Assembly (NCBI RefSeq): GCF_001426995.1
Contig: NZ_LMFY01000001.1
Location: 486,241 to 550,240 of the forward strand
Reading direction: 5' to 3'
Source: Microbacterium sp. Root553
GTDB taxonomy: Bacteria > Actinomycetota > Actinomycetes > Actinomycetales > Microbacteriaceae
Length of the DNA stretch: 64,000 nt
A program made the position numbers and the translations under genes. Under the pieces are notes generated by a model. The model saw only the letters and a list, made by a program, of their open reading frames with translations, did not search any database and was not told where the DNA came from. Numbering within the stretch: the first letter of the stretch is position 1; each line of letters opens with the position of its first letter. This document shows, in pieces, positions 1 through 11,186 of the stretch.

Positions 1-76
1 TGGGATTCGAACCCACGAGACATCTCTGCCCACTGGTTTTCAAGACCAGCTCCATCGGCCGCTCGGACAACCCTCC
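1..76 (-). tRNA. tRNA-Ser(UGA), 3' end outside window
   Basis: On the minus strand this reads as the 5' and central part of a class II tRNA. It has a GGAGGG acceptor start, a D arm, an anticodon loop CTTGAAA carrying anticodon TGA (serine), part of the long variable arm and a T-loop GTTCGAATC. The acceptor 3' strand lies beyond the window edge. It sits just upstream of the HAD hydrolase/serS pair. Confidence 0.93.
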
Positions 77-117
77 CGACAGACGAATCTGCCGACAAGC
101 CGTGAGTCTAGCCGAAC

Positions 118-939
118 CTATTCTCCCGCGCTGACCTGGGCGGTCGCTGGAAGCGTGTCGAGTGCGGTCGCCAGCCCGCCGTCCTCGACATCGTCGGTGA
201 CCTCCCCCGCGGCGTCCTTGACCTCGTCTGGGGCCTGCCCCATGGCCACCGCCCGTCCGCCGATCCCTCGCGCCCAGCCGAACATCCCGATGTCGTTGCG
301 GCCGTCTCCGGCGACGAGCACCCGTTCGCGGTCCATGCCGAGTTCGATGCGAACCCGCTCGAGCGCGGTGCCCTTGTCGACCCCCTGGGGTGCGATGTCG
401 AGCCACGCCGTCCAGCCGATCGCGTACGAGACCTCGTTCAGACCGGCGTCGGAGACGAGGCGGTGGAAGTCCTCCTCGTCATGCCCGGGAGACACCACGA
501 CGACGCGCGAGACGGGCTCGGCGGCGAGCTCCTCGAAGCCGACCTGGCGTCCGCCGTCGAGCGTCCAGTCGTCGAGCTGGGCGGTGTACAGGCGCAGCCC
601 CGAACCCAGCTCGACCATGTACCGGGCTTCGGGCAGGCGGTCCCGCAGCAGCGCGAGCACGGGCGACGGATCGAAGGTCTCGATGTGCCAGCGTTCCCAG
701 TCGTCGCCGACCCGACGCATGGTGACCGCTCCGTTGGAGCAGACGACGAACTCCGGGGTGAGGCCGAGCTGCTCGACCCACCTCCGTGTCGCCATCCAGC
801 TGCGCCCGGTCGCGATGGTCACCTCGTGACCGGCGTCGCGCAGGCGGGCGACGGCCTCGGGCACGCCGGGGCTCATCGACTCGTCCTGCAGCAGGATGGT
901 GCCGTCGACGTCGAGCCCGACCAGCCAGGGGGCGGTCAC
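118..939 (-). CDS. Cof-type HAD-IIB family hydrolase
   Basis: Predicted cytosolic sugar-phosphate or nucleotide phosphatase of the HAD superfamily, 273 aa, a usual length for the Cof family. The catalytic motif I DVDGT is at residues 10-14 (nucleophile D10, acid/base D12). The motif III/IV region [13 protein letters not shown] near residue 220 supplies the magnesium aspartates, and a large C2B-type cap lies between them. I chose the GTG at 937-939 because it overlaps the serS stop by 4 nt (GTGA), implying translational coupling to serS. A much longer frame runs upstream through serS but is only a shadow. The substrate is not predictable. Confidence 0.9.
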   Translation of the reverse strand: MTAPWLVGLDVDGTILLQDESMSPGVPEAVARLRDAGHEVTIATGRSWMATRRWVEQLGLTPEFVVCSNGAVTMRRVGDDWERWHIETFDPSPVLALLRDRLPEARYMVELGSGLRLYTAQLDDWTLDGGRQVGFEELAAEPVSRVVVVSPGHDEEDFHRLVSDAGLNEVSYAIGWTAWLDIAPQGVDKGTALERVRIELGMDRERVLVAGDGRNDIGMFGWARGIGGRAVAMGQAPDEVKDAAGEVTDDVEDGGLATALDTLPATAQVSAGE

Positions 940-2219
940 GCCTCGGGCTCCAGCACCTCGAGGCCGCCGAGGTACGGTCGCAGCACCTCCGGCACCCGCA
1001 CGGATCCGTCGGCCTGCTGGTGCGTCTCGAGCAGCGCGACGATCCAGCGCGTGGTCGCGAGAGTGCCGTTCAGGGTCGCCACGGGCTGCGTCTTGGACTG
1101 CACGCCCTCGACGGCCTCGGGGCGGTGGCGGATGTCGAGGCGACGCGCCTGGTAGGTCGTGCAGTTGGAGGTCGAGGTCAGCTCGCGGAACGCTCCCTGG
1201 GTGGGCACCCACGCCTCGATGTCGTACTTGCGAGCAGCGCTGGATCCCAGGTCTCCTGCGGCGACGTCGATGACGCGGTAGGCGAGGCCGAGCGAGGTCA
1301 GCATCTCCTCCTGCAGGGCGACGAGGCGCAGGTGCTCCGCCTCCGCCTCCTCGGGGGTCGTGTAGACGAACATCTCGAGCTTGTTGAACTGGTGCACGCG
1401 GATGATCCCGCGGGTGTCCTTGCCGTGCGACCCCGCCTCGCGCCGGTAGCACGTCGACCAGCCCGCGTAGCGCAGCGCTCCCTTGCCGAGGTCGAGGATC
1501 TCGTCCTTGTGGTACCCGGCGAGCGCGACCTCGCTGGTGCCGACGAGGTAGAGGTCGTCGTCCTTGTCGAGGTGATAGACCTCGTCGGCGTGCTCGCCGA
1601 GGAACCCGGTGCCCTGCATGATCTCGGGCCGCACGAGCGTGGGCGTGATCAGCGGCACGAAGTCGTTCTGCAGCGCCTTGTCGAGCGCGAGGTTCATCAG
1701 GGCGATCTCGAGACGCGCGCCGATGCCGCGGAGGAAGTAGAAGCGCGCGCCCGACACCTTCGCGCCGCGCTCCATGTCGATCGCACCGAGGATCTCTCCG
1801 AGCTCGAGGTGGTCGCGGGGTTCGAAGTCGAAGGCGGGGGGCTCGCCCACCGTCCGCAGTTCCACGAAGTCGGCTTCGCCGCCGGCGGGCACGCCGTCGA
1901 TCACGACGTTCTCGATGCGGGCGAGTGCGACGGATGCCGCCTCCGACGCCTCGTTGGCGGCCTGCTGGGCGTGCTTGACGCGCTCGGCGAGGTCCTTGAC
2001 CTGGGCGACGAGGGCCGCCTTCTCGTCCTTGGGCGCCTTCGCGACCCGCTTGCCGAACGCGTTCTGCTCGGCTCGCAGCTCCTCGAAGGCGGCGAGGGCC
2101 GCACGACGCGATCGGTCGGCCTCGAGTGCGATGTCGACGGTGCCCTGGTCGTTGCCACGGGCGGCCTGAGAGCGGCGGACGATCTCCGGGTTGTCGCGGA
2201 GGAGTGCGAGGTCGATCAT
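936..2219 (-). CDS. serS: Seryl-tRNA synthetase
   Basis: Charges tRNA-Ser with serine in the cytosol; class II aminoacyl-tRNA synthetase of 427 aa, normal for bacterial SerRS. The first ~110 residues form the long antiparallel coiled coil that contacts the tRNA long variable arm. The core carries motif 2 ([17 protein letters not shown]) and the motif 3 region ([15 protein letters not shown]). It begins [15 protein letters not shown], the canonical SerRS N-terminus, which fixes the start. It is the first gene of a two-gene unit with the HAD hydrolase and lies about 0.9 kb from a tRNA-Ser gene. Confidence 0.98.
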   Translation of the reverse strand: MIDLALLRDNPEIVRRSQAARGNDQGTVDIALEADRSRRAALAAFEELRAEQNAFGKRVAKAPKDEKAALVAQVKDLAERVKHAQQAANEASEAASVALARIENVVIDGVPAGGEADFVELRTVGEPPAFDFEPRDHLELGEILGAIDMERGAKVSGARFYFLRGIGARLEIALMNLALDKALQNDFVPLITPTLVRPEIMQGTGFLGEHADEVYHLDKDDDLYLVGTSEVALAGYHKDEILDLGKGALRYAGWSTCYRREAGSHGKDTRGIIRVHQFNKLEMFVYTTPEEAEAEHLRLVALQEEMLTSLGLAYRVIDVAAGDLGSSAARKYDIEAWVPTQGAFRELTSTSNCTTYQARRLDIRHRPEAVEGVQSKTQPVATLNGTLATTRWIVALLETHQQADGSVRVPEVLRPYLGGLEVLEPEA

Positions 2220-2292
2220 CCACCAAGTCTATGGTGCGGGCGGGGCTCGGCCCGCGGCGGGACGGGGCGGATGCCGGGGCTAGAGTAGCGCC

Positions 2293-3291
2293 ATGACCAC
2301 GAGCGCCACCGGCCGACGCCAGGCGGCACTCGTCTACAACCCGATCAAGGTCGACGAGAAGCATCTGCGCGCACGGGTGCGCGATCTGTCCCGCGAGGCG
2401 GGATGGGAGCATCCGGCCTTCTATCCGACGACCGTCGACGACGCGGGGCAGCAGGCGACCTCGCAGGCGCTGGAGCGCGACGTCGACGTCGTGCTCGTCG
2501 CCGGGGGCGACGGCACCGTGCGTGCGGTCTCCGAAGCCATCGCCGGCTCAGGGGTGCCGCTGGCGATCCTGCCCAGCGGCACGGGCAACCTGCTCGCGCG
2601 CAACCTCGGACTCCCCCTCTCGGTCCCCGACGAGATGATCCGCGCCGCCCTCGGCGACTTCCGCCACGCCATCGACATCGGCTGGGCGCGTCTGACGCGG
2701 GCGGACGGCACGCACGAGGAGCACGCGTTCGTCGTCCTCGCCGGCATGGGGCTGGATGCCGACATGATCGCCAACACCCGCTCCGACCTGAAGAAGACGG
2801 TCGGCTGGATCGCCTACGTCGACGGCGCGGCGCGCTCGCTGGTGACAGCCGCACCGTTCCGCGCGGTGTTCCAGATCGACGACGGGCGCCTGCACTCGAC
2901 CAAGGTGCACAGCATCCTGTTCGCGAACTGCGGCACCCTTCCCGCAGGGATCGCGCTGATCCCCGATGCATCGATCACCGATGCCGTGCTCGATGTCGCC
3001 GTGATCCAGCCGACGGGCGTGCTCGGCTGGCTCGGGGTGTGGCGCAAGATCTGGTGGGACAATTCGGTGCTGCGGCGCTCGCGCGCCGGACGACGCGTCC
3101 TCGAGCGCCGGGGTAGGGACGCCTCCGTGCACTACTTCCGCGGCGTGGCGGCCGAGGCCGCGGCATCCGCCCCCACCCCGATCGAACTCGACGGCGACGG
3201 GTTCGGCACCGCCGTGCGCATCACGTGCCGGGTGGATCCTCGGGCGCTGCTGCTGGCGCTGCCCGCCGACCACCCCGTCGCGGGCCTCTGA
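2293..3291 (+). CDS. Diacylglycerol/lipid kinase family protein
   Basis: Predicted ATP-dependent lipid kinase (DagK/YegS/sphingosine-kinase catalytic domain), 332 aa. The N-terminal half has the family signature: a phosphate-binding region starting ALVYNPIK, the glycine-rich VVAGGDGTVRAVSEAI loop near residue 73, and LPSGTGNLLARNL near residue 95. The C-terminal half fits the beta-sandwich domain. No membrane segment is evident, so it would act at the membrane surface. It is divergent from serS (73-bp gap) and convergent with the lipoprotein at 3328. The physiological lipid is not known; DgkB-like recycling of diacylglycerol is one option. Confidence 0.88.
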   Translation: MTTSATGRRQAALVYNPIKVDEKHLRARVRDLSREAGWEHPAFYPTTVDDAGQQATSQALERDVDVVLVAGGDGTVRAVSEAIAGSGVPLAILPSGTGNLLARNLGLPLSVPDEMIRAALGDFRHAIDIGWARLTRADGTHEEHAFVVLAGMGLDADMIANTRSDLKKTVGWIAYVDGAARSLVTAAPFRAVFQIDDGRLHSTKVHSILFANCGTLPAGIALIPDASITDAVLDVAVIQPTGVLGWLGVWRKIWWDNSVLRRSRAGRRVLERRGRDASVHYFRGVAAEAAASAPTPIELDGDGFGTAVRITCRVDPRALLLALPADHPVAGL

Positions 3292-3303
3292 AGCACACCG
3301 CAG

Positions 3304-3321
3304 GACCCGGGGCCGCGGGTC
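3304..3321. terminator. Short GC-rich inverted repeat between convergent genes
   Basis: A 6-bp GC stem (gacccg/cgggtc) with a 6-nt loop lies in the 36-bp gap between the convergent lipid kinase and lipoprotein genes. No U-tract follows, so terminator function is only inferred from position. Confidence 0.3.
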
Positions 3322-3327
3322 AGCGTG

Positions 3328-4065
3328 TCAGCCGCGGACGTCGACCGTCCCGTCGAGGCCGCCGCCGACCAGTGTGAGGGTCACGCCGTCGTCGTCGACC
3401 GCGTCGTCGCCGAGCTCGATCAGCGTCGCCCGGGGAGCCATGTCCATCGTGCAGACCTGCTGGTCGTCGGTCGTGAAGGTCACCGTGGCGGTCGAACCCG
3501 CCGCCTCGACGCCCTCGACGACAGGGATGCAGCTCGACGATCCCCAGGTCAGCAGGACGAGCGTTCCGTCGTCGACCCATCCCGCGCTGGGCAGGTACTC
3601 GGTCGACGATCCCGGCGTACCGCTGAACGAGGGGTCCCCGTCGAGATCGACGTCGTCGCGCAGATCCTTGTAGGCGACCTGCAGGGTGATCTCCTTCGTC
3701 GGGTCGACGCCCTCGGGAAGAGCTCCGATGCTCGCTCGCGGAGCCAGGTCGTCCGTGCAGACCCGGTCGCCGTCGTCGGCCGGGTCGACCAGCGTCACCG
3801 AGACGGTCTGCCCGTCTGCATCGACCTGATCCACCTGCGGCACGCACGTCGACGATCCCCTCGTGACGACGGCGAACAGGCGCCCGTCATCGAGCAGCGT
3901 CCCCTCCAGGTCGTCGGAGTCGCCGGAGCTCTGCCCCGGGCCGTTCGACGGGTCGCCGGTGGACTCCGGAGCCGTGCCGACGGGTCCGGACACACACCCC
4001 GCGAGGAGCACGGCGACGGCGAACGAGGACACGGCGGCGGCGAGGAGACGCGTGGAGAAGGCCAT
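3328..4065 (-). CDS. Lipoprotein with two tandem copies of a domain
   Basis: Secreted, probably membrane-anchored protein of 245 aa with unknown function. It starts with a short basic segment, a hydrophobic stretch and a lipobox ending LLAGC at about residue 22, followed by a Ser/Gly/Asp-rich linker. The rest is an internal duplication: a unit with GSSTCVP ... VCTDDLAPRASI is followed about 90 residues later by GSSSCIP ... VCTMDMAPRATLIEL. Each copy has two cysteines that could form a disulfide. It lies 50 bp downstream of cardiolipin synthase on the same strand and may share its transcript. The start ATG is set by the signal peptide; the frame runs further upstream without a signal. Confidence 0.85.
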   Translation of the reverse strand: MAFSTRLLAAAVSSFAVAVLLAGCVSGPVGTAPESTGDPSNGPGQSSGDSDDLEGTLLDDGRLFAVVTRGSSTCVPQVDQVDADGQTVSVTLVDPADDGDRVCTDDLAPRASIGALPEGVDPTKEITLQVAYKDLRDDVDLDGDPSFSGTPGSSTEYLPSAGWVDDGTLVLLTWGSSSCIPVVEGVEAAGSTATVTFTTDDQQVCTMDMAPRATLIELGDDAVDDDGVTLTLVGGGLDGTVDVRG

Positions 4066-4115
4066 ACGTCCAGGGTAGCCTCGGCGCCCGATCTCGGGCA
4101 GGCACCCTGATCTCG

Positions 4116-5576
4116 CTACTGCAGCGCGGAGGTGAGCCGGGCGAGGTTGTCGAGCACGGTCGAGCGCAGCGGCTGCTGCATCCACTCGTCGAGGGTGAGC
4201 TCTCGGCTGAGCGACCGGTATCCGTCCTCGACCGCGCGCATCTCGGCGACGAACTCCTCGCCCCGCACCAGCATCGAGACCTCGAGGTTCAGACCGAACG
4301 AGCGCATGTCCATGTTGCTCGACCCGATGACCGCGACCTGGTCGTCGATGGTCAGACTCTTCGTGTGCAAAATGTAGGGCTTGGGGTACATCCGGATGCG
4401 CACCCCGGCTTTCAGCAGCACCTCGTAGTAGCTGCGCTGGGCGTGGTAGACCATCGCCTGGTCGCCCTCCTCCGAGACGAAGAGCTCGACCTGCACGCCG
4501 CGGTCGACCGCGGCGGTCACGGCCAGCAGCAGCGCCTCGTCGGGCACGAAGTACGGGCTGACGATCATGATCTTCTCTTTGGCCGCGTACAGCAGCCCGA
4601 GGAAGAGGCGCAGATTGTTCTCGACCTCGAAGCCGGGTCCGGAGGGGACGACCTGGCAGTCGAGGTCGCCCGACCCCGTCTCGGCATGCGCGATGTCGAT
4701 CTCCTGCAGGATCTCGTCGGTCTCGCTGTACCAGTCGCTCAGGAAGATCGCGTTGACGCTCAGCACGACCGGACCGTCGATGCGGACCATCAGGTCGACC
4801 CAGTGCAGACCGCGCTTGATGTTCTTCGGGAGGTTGTAGGTCGAGTCGGTGACGTTCTGCGAACCGAGGAAGGCGACCTTGCCGTCGACGACGAGCAGCT
4901 TGCGGTGATTGCGCAGGTCGGGCCGCTGCATGCGCCCCTTGAACGGCTGTACGGGGAGCATCAGGTGCCAGTGCGCACCCATGCGGTCCAGCCGCGAGAT
5001 CGTCGCCCGGTACTTCGGTTTCCAGCGATTCGCCCAGTGGTCCAGCAGCACGCGGACATGCACTCCGCGTTCGGCGACCTCCTCCATCGCTCGGAAGAAG
5101 TTGTCGGTCGACGCGTCGGACTGCAGGATGTAGAACTCGATGTGCACGTAGTCCTCGGCCTTGCGGATCTCGTCGGCCATCGCATCGAGCGACTCCTGGT
5201 AGTCCGAGATCAGGTGCGCACCGTTGTCTCCCGAGATGGGCAGTGCGCCGAGGCGGTGGTTCATCTCGACCAGCGGCGGGAACCAGCTCGGGGCGTCGGG
5301 GCGCAGGGTTCCGAAGTGCAGATGCTCGCTCGTGTCGGCGATGTACTCGTTGATCTGATCCTGCTTGCGGCGGCGCACGCGCGGCAGACGCGGATTCCCG
5401 ATCAGCAGGAACAGGAAGACGCCGACGAACGGGATGAAGAAGACGGCGAGCAGCCAGGCCATCGCAGCGGTGGGGCGGCGGTTCCTCGGGATGACGATGA
5501 TCGCCGTGATGCGGATCGCCAGGTCGAGCGCCAGCAGGAAGGCGGCGATCCACCATGCCAAGGTTTCCGGCGTCAT
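4116..5576 (-). CDS. cls: Cardiolipin synthase, phospholipase D family
   Basis: Membrane-bound enzyme predicted to condense phosphatidylglycerol into cardiolipin. It has 486 aa, typical for ClsA-type enzymes. Two N-terminal hydrophobic segments (about 7-27 and 37-59, PLDc_N domain) precede two PLD catalytic domains. The two HKD motifs are visible: HRKLLVVDGK starting at H224 and HTKSLTIDDQ starting at H404, each followed by GSxN. All catalytic residues are present. It probably heads a short unit with the downstream lipoprotein. The ATG start is placed just before the first membrane segment. Confidence 0.94.
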   Translation of the reverse strand: MTPETLAWWIAAFLLALDLAIRITAIIVIPRNRRPTAAMAWLLAVFFIPFVGVFLFLLIGNPRLPRVRRRKQDQINEYIADTSEHLHFGTLRPDAPSWFPPLVEMNHRLGALPISGDNGAHLISDYQESLDAMADEIRKAEDYVHIEFYILQSDASTDNFFRAMEEVAERGVHVRVLLDHWANRWKPKYRATISRLDRMGAHWHLMLPVQPFKGRMQRPDLRNHRKLLVVDGKVAFLGSQNVTDSTYNLPKNIKRGLHWVDLMVRIDGPVVLSVNAIFLSDWYSETDEILQEIDIAHAETGSGDLDCQVVPSGPGFEVENNLRLFLGLLYAAKEKIMIVSPYFVPDEALLLAVTAAVDRGVQVELFVSEEGDQAMVYHAQRSYYEVLLKAGVRIRMYPKPYILHTKSLTIDDQVAVIGSSNMDMRSFGLNLEVSMLVRGEEFVAEMRAVEDGYRSLSRELTLDEWMQQPLRSTVLDNLARLTSALQ

Positions 5577-5672
5577 GCCTCGTCCTCCCGACGGGTCGGC
5601 ACCTCGACGGCATACGCCTCAGTGGGCACCAGCGGTGCTCTGGCTACACAGTAGCCGATGGTCCGGACGCCC

Positions 5673-5846
5673 TCAGGAGCGCGGAGGCAGGCCGCGCGCG
5701 GCTCGTTCTTCCGCCTCGATCCGCGCGTGCACGCGGCGTTCGGTGCGGTCGAATCGCAGAATACCCCTGAGTACGAAGAAGAACACGACGCTCACTCCGA
5801 TGGTCGGGATGATCGACCATGCGGCGGCGAGCCAGAAGTTCTCCAT
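5673..5846 (-). CDS. Small single-pass membrane protein (57 aa)
   Basis: A 57-residue frame with one hydrophobic segment (about residues 5-28, AAAWSIIPTIGVSVVFFFVL) followed by a strongly charged helix rich in Arg and Glu (RTERRVHARIEAEERAARG). This is the arrangement of small conserved membrane proteins often seen in actinobacteria. The ATG at 5844-5846 starts directly before the membrane segment. It lies about 100 bp upstream of cls on the same strand. No function is recognised. Confidence 0.7.
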   Translation of the reverse strand: MENFWLAAAWSIIPTIGVSVVFFFVLRGILRFDRTERRVHARIEAEERAARGLPPRS

Positions 5847-5958
5847 GACCCCATGGTACGCGACCGATCACTCCTCCACACTCGACGCCTGTGGCGGAAC
5901 CGGCCGCGCGACCTGTGGAATCGCGCCACGCTCACGACGTGCCGACGAGACTCCCCTG

Positions 5959-7069
5959 ATGACCACACTCCTTCGCGCATCAGGCTCCGCCGAATTCCTC
6001 CAGATGGTGCCGTCCCTGGCCGGCTTCACTCCCCGCGACAGCCTCGTGCTGCTCCCCTTCCACGGCTCGCGCACCAGCGGCGCGATGCGACTCGACCTCC
6101 CCCACGACGACGTGCGCACCGAGGACTACGCCGACGCCGCCATCGGGCTCGTGTCCCGGGTGCGCGCTGCGGATGCCGTGGCACTCGTCGTCTACACCGA
6201 CGACGACGTGCACGTCACCCCCGAGGGACTCGTCCTGCCGTTCGCCATCGCCGTAGACGAGGTGCTCCAGCGGGCCGACGACTCGGGCCTGCGCATCGTC
6301 GACGCCCTCTGCGTGACCCGGGGAGGGTGGTCGAGCTACCTCGACGACGATCCGCAGCTGCGGGTGCTCGATCCCCGGGTCCCCGCGGTGCCGGGGGTGG
6401 GCGACGTCTCGGGCGACCAGAGGTCGGGCGCCGAGCTTCCCCCGACGGACCTCGCGGAGACCGAACGGGTCGGACGCGCGCTCCGCGACATCGACGCGCT
6501 GCTCGAGCGGACTCGGGGGCAGGGGCCGACCGGCCAGGAGAACCCTCAGGCGATCGTGGCGCTCCTCCTGCTCGACGATGTCCCGGCGTTCTTCGAGGCC
6601 GCGATCACCGCGCCGGACGACCTTCCGCCCTTCGCGATCGCGGCACTCCTGTGGTGCCTCGATCGTCCGCTGTTCCGCGACGTGGCCCTGGTGCAGTGGG
6701 CCACGGACGCGGTCGGAGGCATGCGCACCCTCGAGGCCCAGCTGTCCTTCGCCGACGCCCGATCCAGCGTGCCCGACGATCTCGGAGACGTGTTCCTCGG
6801 CCGCGGGCCGACGCCCGACCCCGAGCGCCTGAGACGCGCGCTCTTCCTCGTCCGCATCGCCGCGGCGCGGGCGCCGCGGGCGTCGAGGCCCGCTCCTCTC
6901 ACGGCCGCCGCGTGGCTGTCGTGGGCACTGGGTCGCGCCAGCCACGCGGCGCACTACCTCGATCTCGTCCGGGCGATAGATCCCGAATACGGACTGGCGG
7001 CCCTGCTCGAGACGATGATCGCCGCCGCGGTGCTGCCGGAGTGGGCGTTCCGCCGTGGCGCGACGCCTG

Positions 7070-7077
<8 letters not shown>
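5959..7077 (+). CDS. DUF4192 domain-containing protein
   Basis: Cytosolic protein of 372 aa matching the actinobacterial DUF4192 pattern: an N-terminal stretch [21 protein letters not shown] followed by RDSLVLLPF, a middle domain, and an alanine-rich helical C-terminus with [16 protein letters not shown]. No catalytic motif, signal peptide or membrane segment is seen. The ATG at 5959 begins MTTLLRASG, typical of the family. The last 8 nt overlap the end of lysS on the other strand. Function unknown. Confidence 0.82.
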
Positions 7078-8596
<1,519 letters not shown>

Positions 8597-8677
8597 TCGG
8601 GGCTCCTTGGAAAGTCGGGTCCAGTTTACCGAGGTCGCGCCCCTGCTCCTGCGGCGAAGTCTGGGTAGCCTCGAAGC

Positions 8678-10480
8678 ATGGCAGCCCACAGACTCGCCCC
8701 CGTCCTCGCCACGATCGTCGCCGCGGCCGCAGTTCTGTTCCCTGCGGCGGCCGCATCCGCTTCCGTCCCTGTGCCCGCAGCGGAGGCCGACGTCGACGAC
8801 TTCTCGTACGCGTCGTGGGACACGCAGATCGACCTCGGCCTCGATGAGGACGGACATGCGCGCATGCACGTCACCGAATCGCTGACCGCGCGTTTCCCCG
8901 ACGTCGACCAGAACAAGGGGATCGTGCGCGGGCTGCTCACGACCTACGAGAACGCGGGAGTCGACCTGCGGGTGCTCTCGGTCACCGACGAGAACGGGGC
9001 GGAGGTGCCCTACGAGACCGACGAGGACGACGGCCTGCTGTACGTCCTCACGGGAGACGACGACTACGTCCGCGGCCTCACCACCTACGTCATCGAGTAC
9101 GAGATGCGGGATGTCGTCCTCGCCGCCGACTCCGGCGTCGACGAGTTCTACTGGGACCTGCTGCCCCTCGACAGCACCCAGCGCATCGATGCGTTCCGCG
9201 CCGACATCACCGTCGATCCGCAGATGACGGAGCATCTGACGGGATCCTCGCGCTGCTACATCGGCGTCTCCGGATCGACGGAGAAGTGCGACCTCGCGAT
9301 GCCCACGCCCGGCGAGTACAGCGTCGAGGCGGTCGACCTCGCTGCCGGCGAAGGGGTGACGGTCGCCATCGGCTTCGACGCCGGTACCGCCGTGCAGCCG
9401 ACTGCGCGTCAACCCGACCCGGTCACCGACACCGTGCCCGCGCTCGCGGGTCTCGGCGCGGCGGCGCTCTCGGTGGGCAGCTGGTTCGCGGTGTCGGCGT
9501 TCAAGCGATCGCGCCGCACCTCGAGCGGGCTCGTCATCGCGCAGTACGACGTGCCCGACTCGCTCCCCCCGCTGGTGGCGGCCACCATCGTGCCCGGGTC
9601 GAAGGATGCGATCCCGGCCGAGATCGTCCACCTCGCGGTGCGCGGGGCGCTGCGGATCGAAGAAGGCGCAGAGTCCGAGCAGCCGCGCCTGCGTCGCCTG
9701 GACGGCGGCGCCCCCGATCCTCTGGACGCCGAGGCCCTCGACGCGCTGTTCGAGGGAGCCGCCGACGGCGTCGCCGACCTCCCGACATCCAGCGAGGCAT
9801 TCGCTGCGCGGATGACCACACTGTCCAGGAGCGGCGTCGAGGCAGCGGTGTCCCGCGGGCTCACGACCAAGGCGCGCAGTCGCGTGGCCGTGATCCTGCA
9901 GTGGTGCGCGATCGCCCTCGTGCTCGCGGGCTTCGGACTCGGCCTCTGGGGTGTGATCGCGGGCCGTGTCACGGCGCTGCCCGCCTTCACCGCCATCGCG
10001 TTCGCGACCTTCCTCGTGCTGCTGTCGAGCTTCTACGGCTTCTCGAAGCACGTCGTGCTGACGGCCGAGGGCGCACGGCAGTACGAGTATCTGATGGGCG
10101 TCAAGGAGTTCATCCGGGTGGCGGAGGCCGATCGGCTGCAGATGCTGCAGTCGTACTCGGGCGCCGAGCGGCGACAGGACGGCGGCGCGAACGTGATCGT
10201 CGTCTACGAGCGGCTGCTCCCCTACGCCATGCTCTTCGGCATGGAGGACGAATGGGGCGCCGTGCTCGAGCACGTGTACGCCTACGAGCAGCGCGGCGCA
10301 TCCTGGATCGGCGACCCGAGTGCTCCGTTCCTGCGAGCTCAGCTCATCGGCTTCGCCGCGACCTCCCACGCTGCCGCCTCGTACTCCGCTCCGACCACGG
10401 GGAGCTCGTCGAGCGGCGGCTCCTTCGGCGGCGGGTTCTCGGGCGGCGGCGGCGGAGGCGGGTTCTCGGGCGGACGCTGA
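8678..10480 (+). CDS. DUF2207 domain membrane protein
   Basis: Exported membrane protein of 600 aa. A signal peptide (about 1-29, ending AASAS) is followed by a DUF2207 extracellular domain, a membrane segment near 255-275, a cytoplasmic stretch and a pair of membrane segments near 405-450. The tail is extremely Gly/Ser-rich (last ~30 residues, repeats of GGGFSGG), as in many DUF2207/YciQ-like proteins. It diverges from lysS by 81 bp and ends 1 bp before the convergent DUF2520 gene. Function unknown; a cell-envelope role is inferred from topology. Confidence 0.85.
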   Translation: MAAHRLAPVLATIVAAAAVLFPAAAASASVPVPAAEADVDDFSYASWDTQIDLGLDEDGHARMHVTESLTARFPDVDQNKGIVRGLLTTYENAGVDLRVLSVTDENGAEVPYETDEDDGLLYVLTGDDDYVRGLTTYVIEYEMRDVVLAADSGVDEFYWDLLPLDSTQRIDAFRADITVDPQMTEHLTGSSRCYIGVSGSTEKCDLAMPTPGEYSVEAVDLAAGEGVTVAIGFDAGTAVQPTARQPDPVTDTVPALAGLGAAALSVGSWFAVSAFKRSRRTSSGLVIAQYDVPDSLPPLVAATIVPGSKDAIPAEIVHLAVRGALRIEEGAESEQPRLRRLDGGAPDPLDAEALDALFEGAADGVADLPTSSEAFAARMTTLSRSGVEAAVSRGLTTKARSRVAVILQWCAIALVLAGFGLGLWGVIAGRVTALPAFTAIAFATFLVLLSSFYGFSKHVVLTAEGARQYEYLMGVKEFIRVAEADRLQMLQSYSGAERRQDGGANVIVVYERLLPYAMLFGMEDEWGAVLEHVYAYEQRGASWIGDPSAPFLRAQLIGFAATSHAAASYSAPTTGSSSSGGSFGGGFSGGGGGGGFSGGR

Positions 10481-10481
10481 C

Positions 10482-11186
10482 TCAGAGCAGCGGTTCGGGA
10501 CTCGACGCGTCGCGAAGCGCTCGCTCGACCGTCGACTGCACCAGCGCAGACAGGTATCCGCCGGGGTTCTCGACCCCGATCTCGCCGAGACGGCCCGTGG
10601 CCTGAGCGATGATCGAGCGCGAGAACTCCGTCACCGTCTGGATCACGTCGGCGTAGGCGGGACGATCGGCCTCGTCGATCACGATCGGTTCGCACCCCAT
10701 CTCCACGGCCAGGGCCTGTGCGATCGGGAGCACCCCCGGCGGGGCGGTGACCGCCGCATAGCTCGCCTGCAACTGGCGCAGGTCGATCGTCGAGCCCGTG
10801 AACGTGATCGCGGGGTGCACGGCGAGCGGAATCGCGCCGCTCTGCGCGGCAGGACGCAGCACGCCCACGCCGTAGGCGGGGTCGGTGTGCAGCACGAGCT
10901 GCCCGAGCTGCCACCCGCCGACCTCGGCGATGCCGGCGATGAGGTCGGGCAACTGGTCGTGCGGAACCGCGATCACCACCAGCTCGCTGCGGCGCACGAC
11001 CTCGAGCGGGTCGAGGACCGGGACGTCCGGCAGAACCGCGGAGGCACGGTCGTCATCGGAGCCGCTCGTGATGCCGGTGATCGCATGGCCCGCTCCGGCC
11101 AGCGCCGCACCGATCACCGGACCGACGCGGCCGGCCCCGATGATCCCGACCCCGAGCCGACCGTCGCGTCGAGACGGGTCAGTCAC
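10482..11186 (-). CDS. DUF2520 / Rossmann-fold NADP-binding protein
   Basis: Predicted NAD(P)-binding protein of 234 aa. The N-terminal Rossmann motif [18 protein letters not shown] is followed by VVIAVPHD at the end of a later strand; the C-terminal half with VHPAITFTG matches the DUF2520 helical domain. It resembles ketopantoate/pyrroline-carboxylate reductase folds, but the substrate is unknown. The GTG at 11184-11186 is chosen because it overlaps the preceding PH-domain gene end by 8 nt and gives the usual distance to the Rossmann motif. The upstream in-frame extension is Arg/Leu repeat shadow from the proline-rich tail. In related genomes this gene tends to precede panC; here it ends the operon. 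Confidence 0.85.
   Translation of the reverse strand: MTDPSRRDGRLGVGIIGAGRVGPVIGAALAGAGHAITGITSGSDDDRASAVLPDVPVLDPLEVVRRSELVVIAVPHDQLPDLIAGIAEVGGWQLGQLVLHTDPAYGVGVLRPAAQSGAIPLAVHPAITFTGSTIDLRQLQASYAAVTAPPGVLPIAQALAVEMGCEPIVIDEADRPAYADVIQTVTEFSRSIIAQATGRLGEIGVENPGGYLSALVQSTVERALRDASSPEPLL

Noticed and set aside
118..2412. 764-residue minus-strand frame across serS
   Set aside because: Only the last 273 residues (HAD hydrolase) are protein-like; the rest is an Arg-rich shadow of serS in another frame.
4086..4099. gcccgatctcgggc hairpin as terminator after cls
   Set aside because: Short stem with a 2-nt loop and no U-tract; likely chance.
3328..5613. Apparent fusion of cardiolipin synthase region and lipoprotein
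   Set aside because: The N-terminal part is an out-of-frame shadow of cls; the lipoprotein has its own signal peptide start.
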